A stretch of 64,000 nt of DNA from CAYRFE01 sp964423645 [NCBI: uncultured bacterium] (GCA_964423645.1 CAYRFE010000012.1:1-64000); one strand, 5' to 3'; numbered from the stretch's first letter, positions 17,169-27,082 are shown. Notes: generated from the sequence alone by a model not told the origin. Program-made: numbers and translations.

Positions 17169-18128
17169 ATGATTGTGGTAACCGGAGGTGCAGGTTTTAT
17201 TGGCAGTAATATTGTGTATGCACTCAATAAGGTCGGGATACGTGACATACTTATAGTCGATGATCTTACCGATGGTCATAAAAGCCGTAATCTGAATGCT
17301 CTTGATTTTCTTGATTATATTGACAAGGATGACTTTATAACGTCATTGGAACGATATACTCGGTATGGGATACATACTATTTTCCACCAAGGTGCATGCG
17401 CCGACACAATGGAACACGATGGCCATAAAATGATGCGCATGAATTATGAATACAGTAAAATTCTTTTTGACTTCGCCATGCATCATACTATACGATTTTT
17501 ATATGCATCATCAGCCGCGGTTTACGGAAATGGTGATTCCGGATTTACCGAATCTCGAGCGAATGAAAATCCGTTGAATGTATACGCATACTCGAAATTT
17601 ATCTTTGATCAATACGTCCGAAGACATCAAGCAAATCTTCCGGCTCAAACGGTAGGATTACGTTATTTTAATGTCTACGGCCAACAGGAAAATCATAAAG
17701 CTCGTATGGCATCCACTATTTATCATTTTTATCACCAACTGAAGAATGAGAGAGTTGCAAAACTTTTCGAGGGTAGCGATACATTTTTACGTGATTTTAT
17801 ATACGTCAATGATGTAGTTAATGTAAATATGTTTTTTTTCAATAATCCCGATAAATCAGGAATCTATAACTGTGGCACAGGTAATGCCGAATCATTTTTG
17901 ACAATTGCACAAACACTCATTACGCTTGAACAAAAAGGAACCATCGAGCTCACACCTTTTCCGGAATCGCTGAAGGGGAAATATCAAGTTTTTACGCAAG
18001 CAGACATTACGTCATTACGTGCAAGCGGATATACTAATCAGTTCACTTCTCTCACTGACGGAATTCGCCTATATTATACATATTTATCACAAAATTCCGG
18101 GTTTTTACAGAGGGAAAAGAACTCATGA
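17169..18128 (+). CDS. hldD: ADP-L-glycero-D-manno-heptose 6-epimerase
   Basis: This is the last enzyme of ADP-heptose synthesis for the LPS inner core. The 319-residue product is an extended short-chain dehydrogenase: T-G-G-A-G-F-I-G-S-N at residues 5-14 for NADP, the family-specific H-Q-G-A-C-A-D-T-M near 76, S-S-A-A-V-Y-G, and the Y-x-Y-S-K catalytic pair near 140. AGAAGGAGGT precedes the start. It overlaps the next gene by 4 bases (ATGA). It implies heptose-containing LPS and hence an outer membrane. Other heptose genes are not in the window. Confidence 0.92.
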   Translation: MIVVTGGAGFIGSNIVYALNKVGIRDILIVDDLTDGHKSRNLNALDFLDYIDKDDFITSLERYTRYGIHTIFHQGACADTMEHDGHKMMRMNYEYSKILFDFAMHHTIRFLYASSAAVYGNGDSGFTESRANENPLNVYAYSKFIFDQYVRRHQANLPAQTVGLRYFNVYGQQENHKARMASTIYHFYHQLKNERVAKLFEGSDTFLRDFIYVNDVVNVNMFFFNNPDKSGIYNCGTGNAESFLTIAQTLITLEQKGTIELTPFPESLKGKYQVFTQADITSLRASGYTNQFTSLTDGIRLYYTYLSQNSGFLQREKNS

Positions 18129-18946
18129 AGCTTTTCATTTCGATCGATCTCGAGGGATTTCCCGGAGTATCTGCATGGCATGAAGTAGATGGTACAAGCA
18201 ATGCATTTTTTCGTCATCAAAAGATCATCACTGAGCAAGTGGTTCACTTGTGCACATTACTTCAGAGACGCTATCCGAACCTGAACATGATTACACTATG
18301 TGATTCTCACAGCAAGGGAGACTCCGTCATTTATGACATGCTCCCTCGAGGCACCGAACTGGTAAAAGGCTTTCCCCGTCAATATTATATGATGGAAGGT
18401 ATTGATGATACATATTCAGGAATTATTTATATTGGCTATCATACCGGTGTCGGAGGATTCGGCAACATGGATCATACGTACTCTTCATCGGTTATTTATG
18501 AATTGAAAATAAATGGCATGACCGTTGATGAATTTCTTATTAACTCATATCTTGCAGGTGAATACAATATCCCCATAGTTTGTTCAATTGGTGGAGATCG
18601 TCATATTGATGACGTCACTGCATACAACAATTCAATATCAACCGTAGTCACAAAAAAGGAACTGGGGAAATTTTCTTCTATAGCCCCGTCACCCTCTGAA
18701 TTCGCATCCCGTTTAGAAAGAACGATTCTCTCTTTGAGAGAACCCGACGAGTATCCGGTTTTTCGGATAAATCCTCCCATCTATGCTGATATAATGCTGA
18801 CGAATACATTATTTGCAGAGACCGCGTCATGGATTCCCAATATTGAGCGAACGGGCGGACGAACGGTACGAATCACCGCGCAATCAATGAAAGAATTTTA
18901 TTCACTTATGATGACCATGCTTTTTTCCGCATGGGCGGTTAAATAA
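18125..18946 (+). CDS. M55-family D-aminopeptidase (DppA-like)
   Basis: M55 enzymes are zinc-dependent D-aminopeptidases of the DppA type, which release N-terminal D-amino acids from peptides and are linked with peptidoglycan fragment recycling. The 273-residue product has the diagnostic start S-I-D-L-E-G (Asp8, Glu10), D-S-H near residue 60, the G-Y-H-T-G-V motif with the ligand His near 104, and G-D-R-H near 160. It is translationally coupled to hldD. A cell-envelope role would fit that neighbour, but this is inference. Confidence 0.88.
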   Translation: MKLFISIDLEGFPGVSAWHEVDGTSNAFFRHQKIITEQVVHLCTLLQRRYPNLNMITLCDSHSKGDSVIYDMLPRGTELVKGFPRQYYMMEGIDDTYSGIIYIGYHTGVGGFGNMDHTYSSSVIYELKINGMTVDEFLINSYLAGEYNIPIVCSIGGDRHIDDVTAYNNSISTVVTKKELGKFSSIAPSPSEFASRLERTILSLREPDEYPVFRINPPIYADIMLTNTLFAETASWIPNIERTGGRTVRITAQSMKEFYSLMMTMLFSAWAVK

Positions 18947-18961
18947 AAAAGGAGCGCATTT

Positions 18962-20176
18962 ATGGGGTGTTCTGTCATCGATTTTATGAGATCAAATCTT
19001 CGCTTATCGTCCGGATGTACTGAACCTGCAGCGATCGCGTTGACCGCATCGTGGATATCATCGTATATCACCGGCGACATTACCTCAATATCGTTACGTA
19101 TCGATCCCAAAACGTATAAAAATACCTATGCAGTAGGTATCCCGAACAGTGACGGACTTGTCGGCAATGAATGGGCTGTTTTATTCGGCTTAGCGACTGC
19201 TCGTCCGGATCTCTCATTAGAAATATTCACCGCACTCAATGAAACGATGAGAAAAAAAGCAATCGCACAGGCCTTGTATACCCCGGTTATCACTGAAATA
19301 ACAAGACACTCAAAACTCTTCATCGAAATAACCGTCACGACGGCAGACACAACAATTCTTGCCTGTACAAAAAATACTCACACAAATCTCACGACACTTA
19401 AAGTCAATAATAAACGAGTGAATATTTCATCATCAAAAAACTTATCGGTTGCCGCACCATCGTGTGAACCTCTCCTGGAATGGTACGAGCCCGACACTTG
19501 GCATTCACTGGTTGACACACTTTACCACGATACTGAGTTTATGGAATTCATGCGTGTCGGCATCATAAAAAATCTCGCTGTCGCAGATTTCGGGAAAAAA
19601 TATATCAGTCTTGACGATGATTACGGTGTCAGTGCAGCAATCTTTACGCGCATGTCAGGTGACGTCATACCCGTTATGAGTTGTGCAGGTTCGGGAAATA
19701 AAGGTCTCACTGCCATCATACCCGCTGTACGATTCGCGCGGGAGAATAATGCGACACAAGAAGAACAAGAAAAAGCATCCTTGTATTCTACACTTCTTAC
19801 GAGTCTTATAACCGCACGATTTGGCGCTGTTTCTTCAGTATGTGGTGCCTTTTATGGATCCGGAGTTGGTTTTATCGCGGCGATTTTATACATACAAAAA
19901 CGATTTGACCTTTTTTTCCCTGCATATAAAAATTATATGGCAGCGGTCACCGGCGCATATTGCGACGGAGCAAAAGGCAGTTGTTCAGTTAAAGGACGAA
20001 CGGCGGTCCTCTCGGCACTTAAAAGTATCCAACTTGCCGAGACCGGATTTTCAGTTTCAGAAAAAGATGGCGTTCTCGGATCGAGCTTTGCAGATACCCT
20101 TAATCATTTAGCTCGTTATACCGAACATTTCGGTGCATTTGACGATGAGACAATCTTCGTCTTAAAAAATAAATAG
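18962..20176 (+). CDS. [4Fe-4S] L-cysteine desulfidase / L-serine dehydratase-like (CyuA/YhaM family)
   Basis: Members of the UPF0597 family degrade L-cysteine to pyruvate, ammonia and sulfide using an iron-sulfur cluster. The 404-residue product has S-S-G-C-T-E-P-A near Cys19, S-C-A-G-S-G-N-K-G (Cys241), and the cluster-type cysteines C294, C334 and C341. The 40- and 7-residue spacings of these three match my recollection of the cluster ligands of the archaeal cysteine desulfidase. AAGGAG lies 8 bases before the ATG. It sits 15 bases after the DppA-like gene, so amino acid release and catabolism may be coupled. The substrate (cysteine or serine) is not settled by sequence. Confidence 0.88.
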   Translation: MGCSVIDFMRSNLRLSSGCTEPAAIALTASWISSYITGDITSISLRIDPKTYKNTYAVGIPNSDGLVGNEWAVLFGLATARPDLSLEIFTALNETMRKKAIAQALYTPVITEITRHSKLFIEITVTTADTTILACTKNTHTNLTTLKVNNKRVNISSSKNLSVAAPSCEPLLEWYEPDTWHSLVDTLYHDTEFMEFMRVGIIKNLAVADFGKKYISLDDDYGVSAAIFTRMSGDVIPVMSCAGSGNKGLTAIIPAVRFARENNATQEEQEKASLYSTLLTSLITARFGAVSSVCGAFYGSGVGFIAAILYIQKRFDLFFPAYKNYMAAVTGAYCDGAKGSCSVKGRTAVLSALKSIQLAETGFSVSEKDGVLGSSFADTLNHLARYTEHFGAFDDETIFVLKNK

Positions 20177-20369
20177 TTTCGTAAAAATGCCGCTGTCCGA
20201 TTATTTTTATTCTTTCATAAGATAGTGATAAAATTAGTATCAACGTGATATACATCAATAATATTGATGTCTACTCATCCATGTGTGTAAAAAATAACAA
20301 ACCGCGAACATATCAAATCCGAAAAACGTTCATAATACCCTTTGATTTGTAAGAAGTCTCAACTAACAA

Positions 20370-20396
20370 AAAAGCGCCGATAACTCTATCGGCGCT
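20370..20396. terminator. bidirectional terminator hairpin
   Basis: AAGCGCCGATA and TATCGGCGCTT pair perfectly around an ACTC loop, with an A-run at 20368 onward that gives a U-run for the minus-strand gene. It separates converging operons. Confidence 0.8.
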
Positions 20397-20420
20397 TCAG
20401 TATTCAAAATAATATTACAA

Positions 20421-21551
20421 TCAATTACCCTTTTTCTTCTTTTCTTCTTGCTCCTCACGGGCAAGTTCATCATCGTTCTCTTTTTTTATCAGATCGGTCA
20501 CGCGCGTGGTCACATACGTCATTTGCATTTTATATTCAGCATATTTTTCTTCGAACTTGCTTATTTCTGCCTGATTTTCTGCTAATTTCTTATTAATATC
20601 TTCCTGTATCGGAGTCATTCTTCCAAAAGTCTCACCTGATAAATCTTCGATTTTCTTCATACTGGCAAATACTTTTTCTGAAGAACTTTTTAAGCGGGTA
20701 TCCACAAGCGAGTCAGTGATTGATTTGATTAAAAGTCTTTTGTCTTCCGCTTTGATAGAAATACCACCGATAATCTGCATTGATTCATTGACACTCGCAG
20801 AAAGTGATTTTAGACTCTCCATATTTCTTCCGTATTTTCTGAAAATCTCTTTTGCGTCTTCAACTTTTTTTGTCTCGATCTCTTTCGATGTTTTCGCATT
20901 CTGAGCGACAGCAAACACAGACGTCAACGGAGTCATATCAATTTTTGATAATTCTTCAAGAATTTGAGGAATTCGATCTGCAACATCGCTTTTATACAAA
21001 CCGATCTTAGCGGATTCGGTCATGATTTCATTTTCGAATCCTTGAACTTCAGCCATAAATTGAATAAGTTCTTTCTGCGGATCAATGGTGACAATCTTTT
21101 CATTTGTACATATAAATTTGAAAGGCTTTCTGTCTTTACTGAATACTACTATCTCATACGTTTTTTTTGTAGAATCCCAACGATAATGAGTTCCGGGAAC
21201 ATCGGCAAAATAGTTTTTAAAATCATCCGGGTTAGATTTTTCGTCAAAGGCTAATACATTTGATGTCTTGATATCAGCTATAAGCGCAACAATTGCCTGA
21301 AGCCCTTCTTTCATAAGTTCTTTTTCATCTGTTGCAGAAACATTAATACCACCGGGCAACTTTCCATCATTACGTGTTTGATAAATATCTATCGCAACTT
21401 GAAGAGTTGCAAGAGTTTTTTCCGCATTATTCACTGCGGTCATATCATCGTTTTGCCACTTCGTCGGCAATGTAAATGAAAAGACAACCAACGCAAGCAA
21501 TACCACAATAACGATATCCAGTATCAACAGGCTTATCCCCTTATTATTCAT
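20421..21551 (-). CDS. pseudopilin-like single-TM coiled-coil protein
   Basis: I do not recognise a named family. The 376-residue product begins M-N-N-K-G-I-S-L-L-I, then a single long hydrophobic helix to about residue 27. This resembles the start of a type IV pilin-like protein, though a normal G-F-T-L-x-E motif is missing (no Glu5). Residues 40-150 include a segment (thin globular part with P-G-T-H-Y-R-W-D-S near 118) that looks like a pseudopilin head. The rest is a long Lys/Glu-rich coiled coil ending in a basic tail. The ATG at 21551 has GGAGGTGG upstream. It has its own promoter but lies beside the pilBTC operon. Confidence 0.75.
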   Translation of the reverse strand: MNNKGISLLILDIVIVVLLALVVFSFTLPTKWQNDDMTAVNNAEKTLATLQVAIDIYQTRNDGKLPGGINVSATDEKELMKEGLQAIVALIADIKTSNVLAFDEKSNPDDFKNYFADVPGTHYRWDSTKKTYEIVVFSKDRKPFKFICTNEKIVTIDPQKELIQFMAEVQGFENEIMTESAKIGLYKSDVADRIPQILEELSKIDMTPLTSVFAVAQNAKTSKEIETKKVEDAKEIFRKYGRNMESLKSLSASVNESMQIIGGISIKAEDKRLLIKSITDSLVDTRLKSSSEKVFASMKKIEDLSGETFGRMTPIQEDINKKLAENQAEISKFEEKYAEYKMQMTYVTTRVTDLIKKENDDELAREEQEEKKKKGN

Positions 21552-21577
21552 GAAAACCACCTCCGTATTTAGTCCTC

Positions 21578-21608
21578 ACTATAGTAGCAGAAGAGCGTAT
21601 CTTGTCAA
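21578..21608 (-). promoter_or_regulatory. promoter of the pseudopilin-like gene
   Basis: TTGACA (21603-21608, minus strand), a long 19-bp spacer and TATAGT (21578-21583). The -35 overlaps the stop of the DUF4416 gene. Confidence 0.55.
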
Positions 21609-22132
21609 CTAAATTTCGCTATTTCTTTTAATTTTATCTTATAATATTCACGTATCGTAATGAGTTCACGGTAATAACGGTCGTTTTTAAAATCAGGAAA
21701 TGTCCAGGTAAAGGGATACCATGTTCCTTTCTTGTACATAAGGGTCATATCAGCCCACACACCGTCTCCGATAAAGAGTTTATGACCTCCTTCTTTATAC
21801 GAAAACAATACATATTTATAGGTATCAATATACCCGGCGTCAAGATTTACGGTCCTGTTGGTTGAAATGGAAAATTTTTTTTCAATATCGGTGCAAATAT
21901 GTTTGATCGGTAGACATTCTTCCGGAGTTATCAATACTTTAAATGATAGAAAACAACGGTATAAACCCGGTCCCATTTCTGATGCATAATAATCAGTACT
22001 ATCAAAAACAAAGGATTTACTTACGTAGTCGACATTTCCCCATATATGCGTACACTCTTCTAAGACGTTTTCAAAAACCGACTTATCACTAAATAAACAA
22101 GCTATTACAAGATTCACACGAGGCGATATCAT
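21605..22132 (-). CDS. DUF4416 family protein
   Basis: The 175-residue product fits the DUF4416 family, which has no known function. Features include an opening P-x-V-x-L-V-I-A-C-L-F-S, a M-G-x-x-L-x-R segment (residues 53-58), a N-L-D-x-G-Y motif near 94 and a W-T-F-P-D-F motif near 143. It is cytoplasmic and may bind nucleotides, but that is a guess. It overlaps the NAT-like gene by 4 bases and is the last gene of the pilB-pilT-pilC operon. Confidence 0.83.
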   Translation of the reverse strand: MISPRVNLVIACLFSDKSVFENVLEECTHIWGNVDYVSKSFVFDSTDYYASEMGPGLYRCFLSFKVLITPEECLPIKHICTDIEKKFSISTNRTVNLDAGYIDTYKYVLFSYKEGGHKLFIGDGVWADMTLMYKKGTWYPFTWTFPDFKNDRYYRELITIREYYKIKLKEIAKFS

Positions 22133-22914
22133 TTTTTCAAGCTTTCAACTATATCACACGCATTTTTAATCATCTGTGGATTTATAGCAAAATATTCAGA
22201 AATAATCCCGATTGTATCTATTGAATGTTTAATGTTTTTTTTCTCTTCTCGTGTACTAATTCGAAAAAAATCTCTCTGAAAATAAACTTGCTCGTTACCG
22301 TTCGTTCGGTTAAGACATAACGCTCGCATTGAGTTTTGGCCAAAAGATCGTTTCCAGGCATTGATGAATATTTCATCGTTGGTAAATATTGAAGAGATCC
22401 TGTACCTTAATTTTATACCTGAGTGAAGTGTACTTGTATAGAGACAATATGAGTTATTTTCATGGGTCACATGCACATCATTAAGCGGTGTTTCGCAATG
22501 ATACGGAAGCAAGGACAAATCAATCGGATATGAAATAAGATATCCGGGATCCGTAAGATACATACGACCACTTTCGTGAACAATCAGACCGCAATGACAA
22601 TCACGTGCCATGCGCATATCAGCGAGAAAATATGAGACAGAAAAGCCGCAATGTTGTAACAACTGTTTCAGTAAATTCGTAAGAGAAAAACATGTCCCTC
22701 CCAGACCGTGGGTTCTATATTCTTCCCAAACCGTCGAAGGCATTCTCATTGAAGCATCAGGAGTACCATTTTCGGCAAAGGAAATGATCTTTGAAACATT
22801 TTCGTAAGGAAGTTTACTGAAAGCAGACAGGATAGCACTTAAAAGCGCCATCCTGTCTTGTAAATGAGACGGTAATATATGAAACGTTTCAAAAAACTCG
22901 TAAACAAACGACAT
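22129..22914 (-). CDS. arylamine N-acetyltransferase-fold protein
   Basis: The 261-residue product resembles the NAT/transglutaminase-like thiol fold. It has the P-Y-E-N-V segment near residue 36, Cys75 in G-L-G-G-T-C-F-S, His107 in C-H-C-G-L-I-V and Asp122 in L-T-D-P-G-Y. This is the full Cys-His-Asp triad at positions close to those of enteric NAT. NAT enzymes move acetyl or other acyl groups from CoA to amines. The motif G-G-T-C-F-S differs from the usual R-G-G-x-C-F-E, so the acyl donor is open. The position behind pilC raises the possibility of modifying a pilus-related substrate, but nothing proves it. Confidence 0.75.
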   Translation of the reverse strand: MSFVYEFFETFHILPSHLQDRMALLSAILSAFSKLPYENVSKIISFAENGTPDASMRMPSTVWEEYRTHGLGGTCFSLTNLLKQLLQHCGFSVSYFLADMRMARDCHCGLIVHESGRMYLTDPGYLISYPIDLSLLPYHCETPLNDVHVTHENNSYCLYTSTLHSGIKLRYRISSIFTNDEIFINAWKRSFGQNSMRALCLNRTNGNEQVYFQRDFFRISTREEKKNIKHSIDTIGIISEYFAINPQMIKNACDIVESLKK

Positions 22915-22917
22915 CCA

Positions 22918-24117
22918 TCACGCACCGGTGGACATGGTCAATATCGGTAAAAACATTGCAATAACTATAACACCCAATAATCCACCGATAAACACCATTA
23001 CTAACGGCTCCAACATTGATGTCAAACCTTCAACGGCGTTATCGACTTCAACTTCATAAAAATCAGCGATCTTCGAAAGCATTTCTTCCAATGCACCTGA
23101 TTTTTCTCCGGCACTGATCATATGGACGACCATCGGCGGAAAAACTCCTGTTTCAGCTAAGGGCTTTGATATTTCCGAACCGCCTGCAATACTTTGACGA
23201 GAACGTAATATTGCTTCTTCAATAACCAAATTACCTGAAGTGCGTGCAGTAATTTCCATTGCCTGGAGGATATCAACGCCGCTACTGATAAGAGTTCCTA
23301 ATGTACGTGTAAAACGGGCAACAGCCGATTTACGAACAATATTACCGAAAATCGGGGCTTTTATTGCGACACCATCCAATATCTTCGCGCCGGCTGGGGT
23401 TTTTTTCCATATTGTGAAAACAACACCTATTGCAACCATTATCCCGATAATAATAAGGATGTGCCCTTTAACATAGTCACTGGTAGCAATCAATCCCGCA
23501 GTGAGGGCGGGAAGTTTTTGCCCCATATCCTCAAACATGGTTTTGAACTGAGGAATAACAAATGTCAGTAATCCGCCAACAATGATTATAGCTATAAAAA
23601 AAACTGCCGTAGGATACGCCATCGCAGATTTGACTTTCCCTCGCAACGCATCTGCTTTTTCCATATAAACCGACAGTCGGTCGAGAACATTGGTCAGCAA
23701 ACCGCCTGCTTCTCCCGCCTCTACAAGACTGGAATATAATGCATTAAATACTTTTGGATGTTTACGCAATGAATCATTCAAAGGCTTTCCCGATTCAACA
23801 TCAACCTTAACGGTAGAAATAATTGTTCGAAGCTTCGGATTTTCAACCTGTTGAGAAAGAATATTCAAGCATTCAACAAGTGGAATACCCGCATTAAGCA
23901 TCGTAGAAAATTGACGTGTAAAAATAACCATATCTCTCGTCGTAACATTACCCATTCCGGGAATATTAACTTTAATATCTTGAGCCTTTTTAGAAAGACT
24001 TTGGATTTTTATATTTCGTCCGCTGAGTAATTGACGTGCCGATTCTTCATTTTGTGATTCTATCTCACCCTCAGTTTTTTTGGCACCGATCATGCCGACA
24101 TATTTAAAAACAGGCAT
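22918..24117 (-). CDS. pilC: type IV pilus inner-membrane platform protein PilC
   Basis: PilC is the inner-membrane platform on which PilB and PilT act. The 399-residue product has the two GspF domains (about 65-190 and 265-390). Three membrane segments lie near residues 165-190, 215-240 and 370-395. Family motifs include F-x-R-Q-F-S-T-M-L-x-A-G-I-P-L near 65 and the matching second repeat F-x-R-T-L-G-T-L-I-S-S-G-V. The start at 24117 (M-P-V-F-K-Y) has GGAGG 6 bases upstream; the longer frame to 24132 overlaps pilT and is rejected. Confidence 0.96.
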   Translation of the reverse strand: MPVFKYVGMIGAKKTEGEIESQNEESARQLLSGRNIKIQSLSKKAQDIKVNIPGMGNVTTRDMVIFTRQFSTMLNAGIPLVECLNILSQQVENPKLRTIISTVKVDVESGKPLNDSLRKHPKVFNALYSSLVEAGEAGGLLTNVLDRLSVYMEKADALRGKVKSAMAYPTAVFFIAIIIVGGLLTFVIPQFKTMFEDMGQKLPALTAGLIATSDYVKGHILIIIGIMVAIGVVFTIWKKTPAGAKILDGVAIKAPIFGNIVRKSAVARFTRTLGTLISSGVDILQAMEITARTSGNLVIEEAILRSRQSIAGGSEISKPLAETGVFPPMVVHMISAGEKSGALEEMLSKIADFYEVEVDNAVEGLTSMLEPLVMVFIGGLLGVIVIAMFLPILTMSTGA

Positions 24118-24128
24118 GTAAATCCTCC

Positions 24129-25292
24129 TCAACCTTCAGGTTTGTTAATTTTATTCATCAATTCTTCAGGAGCCGGAGAACGACGAACAGCTTCTTCATA
24201 CGTAATATGACGCTGTGTATATAAATTATATAACATCGAGTTCATAGTATTCATACCGTATTTTTGACCTGTCTGCATGTGTGATACAATTTGTTGAATC
24301 TTATCCTCTCTGATAAGATTTCGAATAGCCGGAGAAGCAACCAATACTTCATAGGCCAGTACACGACCACCTCGTTGAGAGGGGATCAATTGTTGCGACA
24401 TAACTCCTTCAAGAACAAAGGATAATTGAGTACGGACTTGTTGTTTTTCATCACCGGGGAATATATCCACAATACGAGAAATTGTCTGCGCGGCTGAATT
24501 CGTATGTAGACTTGCGAGACATAAATGCCCGGTCTCTGCAATTTTTAGGGCGATCCGCATGGATTCCTGATCACGCAACTCACCGATAAGAATAACATCG
24601 GGATCTTGGCGCAATACATGACGCAACGCAATATCAAACGACTCGGTGTCGGTTCCCACTTCACGCTGATTTACCAGACAATTTTTATGTTTATGAATAA
24701 ATTCTATAGGATCTTCTATGGTGACGATATGATCCGTTCGTGTTTCGTTAATATAATCAAGCATAGCGGCGAGCGTGGTTGATTTACCCGAACCGGTGGG
24801 ACCGGTCACTAAAACAAGTCCGTTAGGACGATTCGCTAAATCTTTCACTACAGCGGGTAAACCGAGGTCATCAAAGGTCTTTATATCAAATGGAATCGTA
24901 CGAACGGCCATAGCGATCGCGCCACGTTGACGAAACACGTTCCCCCTGAAACGAGAAACTCCTTTCACACTGAACGAAAAGTCAAGTTCGTTGTGCTCTT
25001 CAAATGTTTTTTTCTGTGAATCGGTAAGAATGCTATATACCAGTGCTTGCGTATGTTGCGGTGACAGACTCGGCATATTGGTAAGCGCAACCAATTTTCC
25101 ATCAACGCGAACAACCGGCGGTTTACCAACGGTTATATGAAGATCTGAAGCACCTTTTTGTTTCATTATCTGAAACAATTCAGTGATATTGATTTTCGTC
25201 GACTGACCTGAAACAGTATCATCTCCTGATGGTTTATTGACATTCAGATTCAGTCTCGTACCACCCATTGATGCATCGTTAATATCAGGCAT
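24129..25292 (-). CDS. pilT: type IV pilus retraction ATPase PilT
   Basis: This hexameric ATPase powers pilus retraction and twitching. The 387-residue product has Walker A G-P-T-G-S-G-K-S-T near residue 165, the Asp box, Walker B region (V-I-L-I-G-E-L-R-D) and His box. The PilT signature A-I-R-N-L-I-R-E lies near 325. An N-terminal extension of about 30 residues precedes the PAS-like domain. GGGGAGGATGT precedes the start. It sits between pilB and pilC. Confidence 0.97.
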   Translation of the reverse strand: MPDINDASMGGTRLNLNVNKPSGDDTVSGQSTKINITELFQIMKQKGASDLHITVGKPPVVRVDGKLVALTNMPSLSPQHTQALVYSILTDSQKKTFEEHNELDFSFSVKGVSRFRGNVFRQRGAIAMAVRTIPFDIKTFDDLGLPAVVKDLANRPNGLVLVTGPTGSGKSTTLAAMLDYINETRTDHIVTIEDPIEFIHKHKNCLVNQREVGTDTESFDIALRHVLRQDPDVILIGELRDQESMRIALKIAETGHLCLASLHTNSAAQTISRIVDIFPGDEKQQVRTQLSFVLEGVMSQQLIPSQRGGRVLAYEVLVASPAIRNLIREDKIQQIVSHMQTGQKYGMNTMNSMLYNLYTQRHITYEEAVRRSPAPEELMNKINKPEG

Positions 25293-25306
25293 ACATCCTC
25301 CCCGGA

Positions 25307-27049
25307 TTAATCTTCAAAGGTCGTATCGACCACTTGTTCAAAACTCGTTACCCCTTGTTTGAATTTTAAAACTGCACTTTCACGAAGGGTTCTCATCGGT
25401 GTGATCGTCGTTTTACCGTCTCTTTCAAGTTGCGGTTTACGCGCAATTTCCTTAATGTCAATAGATGACCCGCGTTCCAATATAACTCTTCTGATTGCCT
25501 CGGTAATATACATGACCTCATAAATACCGACTCGTCCTTTGTAACCGGTATTATTACATTCCGCGCACCCGCGTTTTTTATAGAATTTATATTTGTGAAG
25601 TTCATCTTTGGAGATTGCAAACGCACGTAATTCGGCTTCAGGCGGTGCATACTCTTCCTTACATTTTGAACACAACCGACGCATAAGGCGTTGTGCAAGA
25701 ATAAGCACCACTGATGACGCGATCATAAATGGTTCAATACCCATATTCGCCAAACGACTTATAGTGGACGGAGCATCGTTTGTATGCAATGTGCTTAATA
25801 ATAAGTGACCGGTCAATGCGGCTTTTATCGCGATTTCCGCTGTTTCAAAATCACGAATTTCTCCAACAAGAATAATATCAGGATCTTGACGTAAAAAAGA
25901 ACGAAGCGCGGCCGCAAATGTCAACCCCACATCAGATCGTACCAATACCTGGTTAACGCCCGGCATATTAAACTCGACAGGGTCTTCAGCAGTCATAATA
26001 TTAACGTCAACAGAATTCAATGCACTGACAGCAGAATAAAGTGTGTTTGTTTTTCCTGATCCTGTAGGCCCGGTGACCAACACCATTCCGTAGGGAGATT
26101 CAACAGCTTTTTTAAATTTATCAAGATCGTCCTGTTCAAAACCCAACTGAGTCATATCAAGACGTAAGTTGTCCTTATCAAGAATACGCATAACAACTTT
26201 TTCACCAAAAATGGTCGGAAGAATAGATACACGAAGATCGACCGCCTTTTTAGGACTCACGCGCAATCTGGTCGGTCCGTCTTGCGGTAAACGCCGCTCG
26301 GCGATATCCAAATTTGACATGATTTTTATACGCGATACTATTGCATTCTGAAGACTTTTTTTAGGTTCCAATACTTGTTGCAATTGTCCGTCAACTCGAA
26401 ATCGAACACGCAATGTTTTTTCATACGGCTCGATGTGAATGTCACTTGCGCGTTGTGCAACCGCAGTACCGATGATTGAGTTTACCAACTTAACGATCGG
26501 CTCATCCTCAGCCTGATTCTTCATTTCCATCTCGTTGATATCTTCTTCGGTATTTACTATTTCAAACTCTGCAAGGTTCACATCATCACCGAGTGACTTG
26601 GTCATTTCCTCGGCGCTTGATCCTGAACTACCATAATATTTATCAATGGCACGCATAATAGATGTCTCAGCAGAGACTACCGCTTCAACATTATATCCTG
26701 TGCGAAATTTAATGTCATCGATTGCCAACACGTTTGTCGGATTTGACATTGCAAGCGTAATGGTATACCCCATTCGATGCAACGGTATAACTTTATATTT
26801 ACGAGCGATATCCTCAGGAATAACCGAAAGAACTTTCGCATCAATTTCAAAATGCGATAAGTCGACCGACGCGACCCCCAATTGTTTTCCCAGCGCATTT
26901 GTAAGATCCGTCTCACTGACAAAACCAAGTTTGACTAGAATAGTACCGAGGCTGTCTTTTGTCTTTTTTTGTTCATCCAGGGCCTTTTTAAGTTGAGATT
27001 CATCAACTAACCCTTCTGTAATCAACAACTCTCCAATTTTATTACTCAT
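25307..27049 (-). CDS. pilB: type IV pilus assembly ATPase PilB
   Basis: This motor extends the pilus. The 580-residue product has a MshE-N/GspE-N domain (about 1-150, with L-G-E-L-L-I-type start and R-Y-K-V-I-P-L near 83). The GspE ATPase core follows with Walker A G-P-T-G-S-G-K-T-N near 330, D-P-D-I-I-L-V-G-E-I-R-D, and a zinc tetracysteine loop (C-S-K-C and C-A-E-C-N-N-T-G-Y-K-G-R near 470-500). It is the first gene of the pilB-pilT-pilC-NAT-DUF4416 operon. Confidence 0.97.
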   Translation of the reverse strand: MSNKIGELLITEGLVDESQLKKALDEQKKTKDSLGTILVKLGFVSETDLTNALGKQLGVASVDLSHFEIDAKVLSVIPEDIARKYKVIPLHRMGYTITLAMSNPTNVLAIDDIKFRTGYNVEAVVSAETSIMRAIDKYYGSSGSSAEEMTKSLGDDVNLAEFEIVNTEEDINEMEMKNQAEDEPIVKLVNSIIGTAVAQRASDIHIEPYEKTLRVRFRVDGQLQQVLEPKKSLQNAIVSRIKIMSNLDIAERRLPQDGPTRLRVSPKKAVDLRVSILPTIFGEKVVMRILDKDNLRLDMTQLGFEQDDLDKFKKAVESPYGMVLVTGPTGSGKTNTLYSAVSALNSVDVNIMTAEDPVEFNMPGVNQVLVRSDVGLTFAAALRSFLRQDPDIILVGEIRDFETAEIAIKAALTGHLLLSTLHTNDAPSTISRLANMGIEPFMIASSVVLILAQRLMRRLCSKCKEEYAPPEAELRAFAISKDELHKYKFYKKRGCAECNNTGYKGRVGIYEVMYITEAIRRVILERGSSIDIKEIARKPQLERDGKTTITPMRTLRESAVLKFKQGVTSFEQVVDTTFED

Positions 27050-27082
27050 TTTTCTATCCCCCTCGGGTACTGATGTAATATC

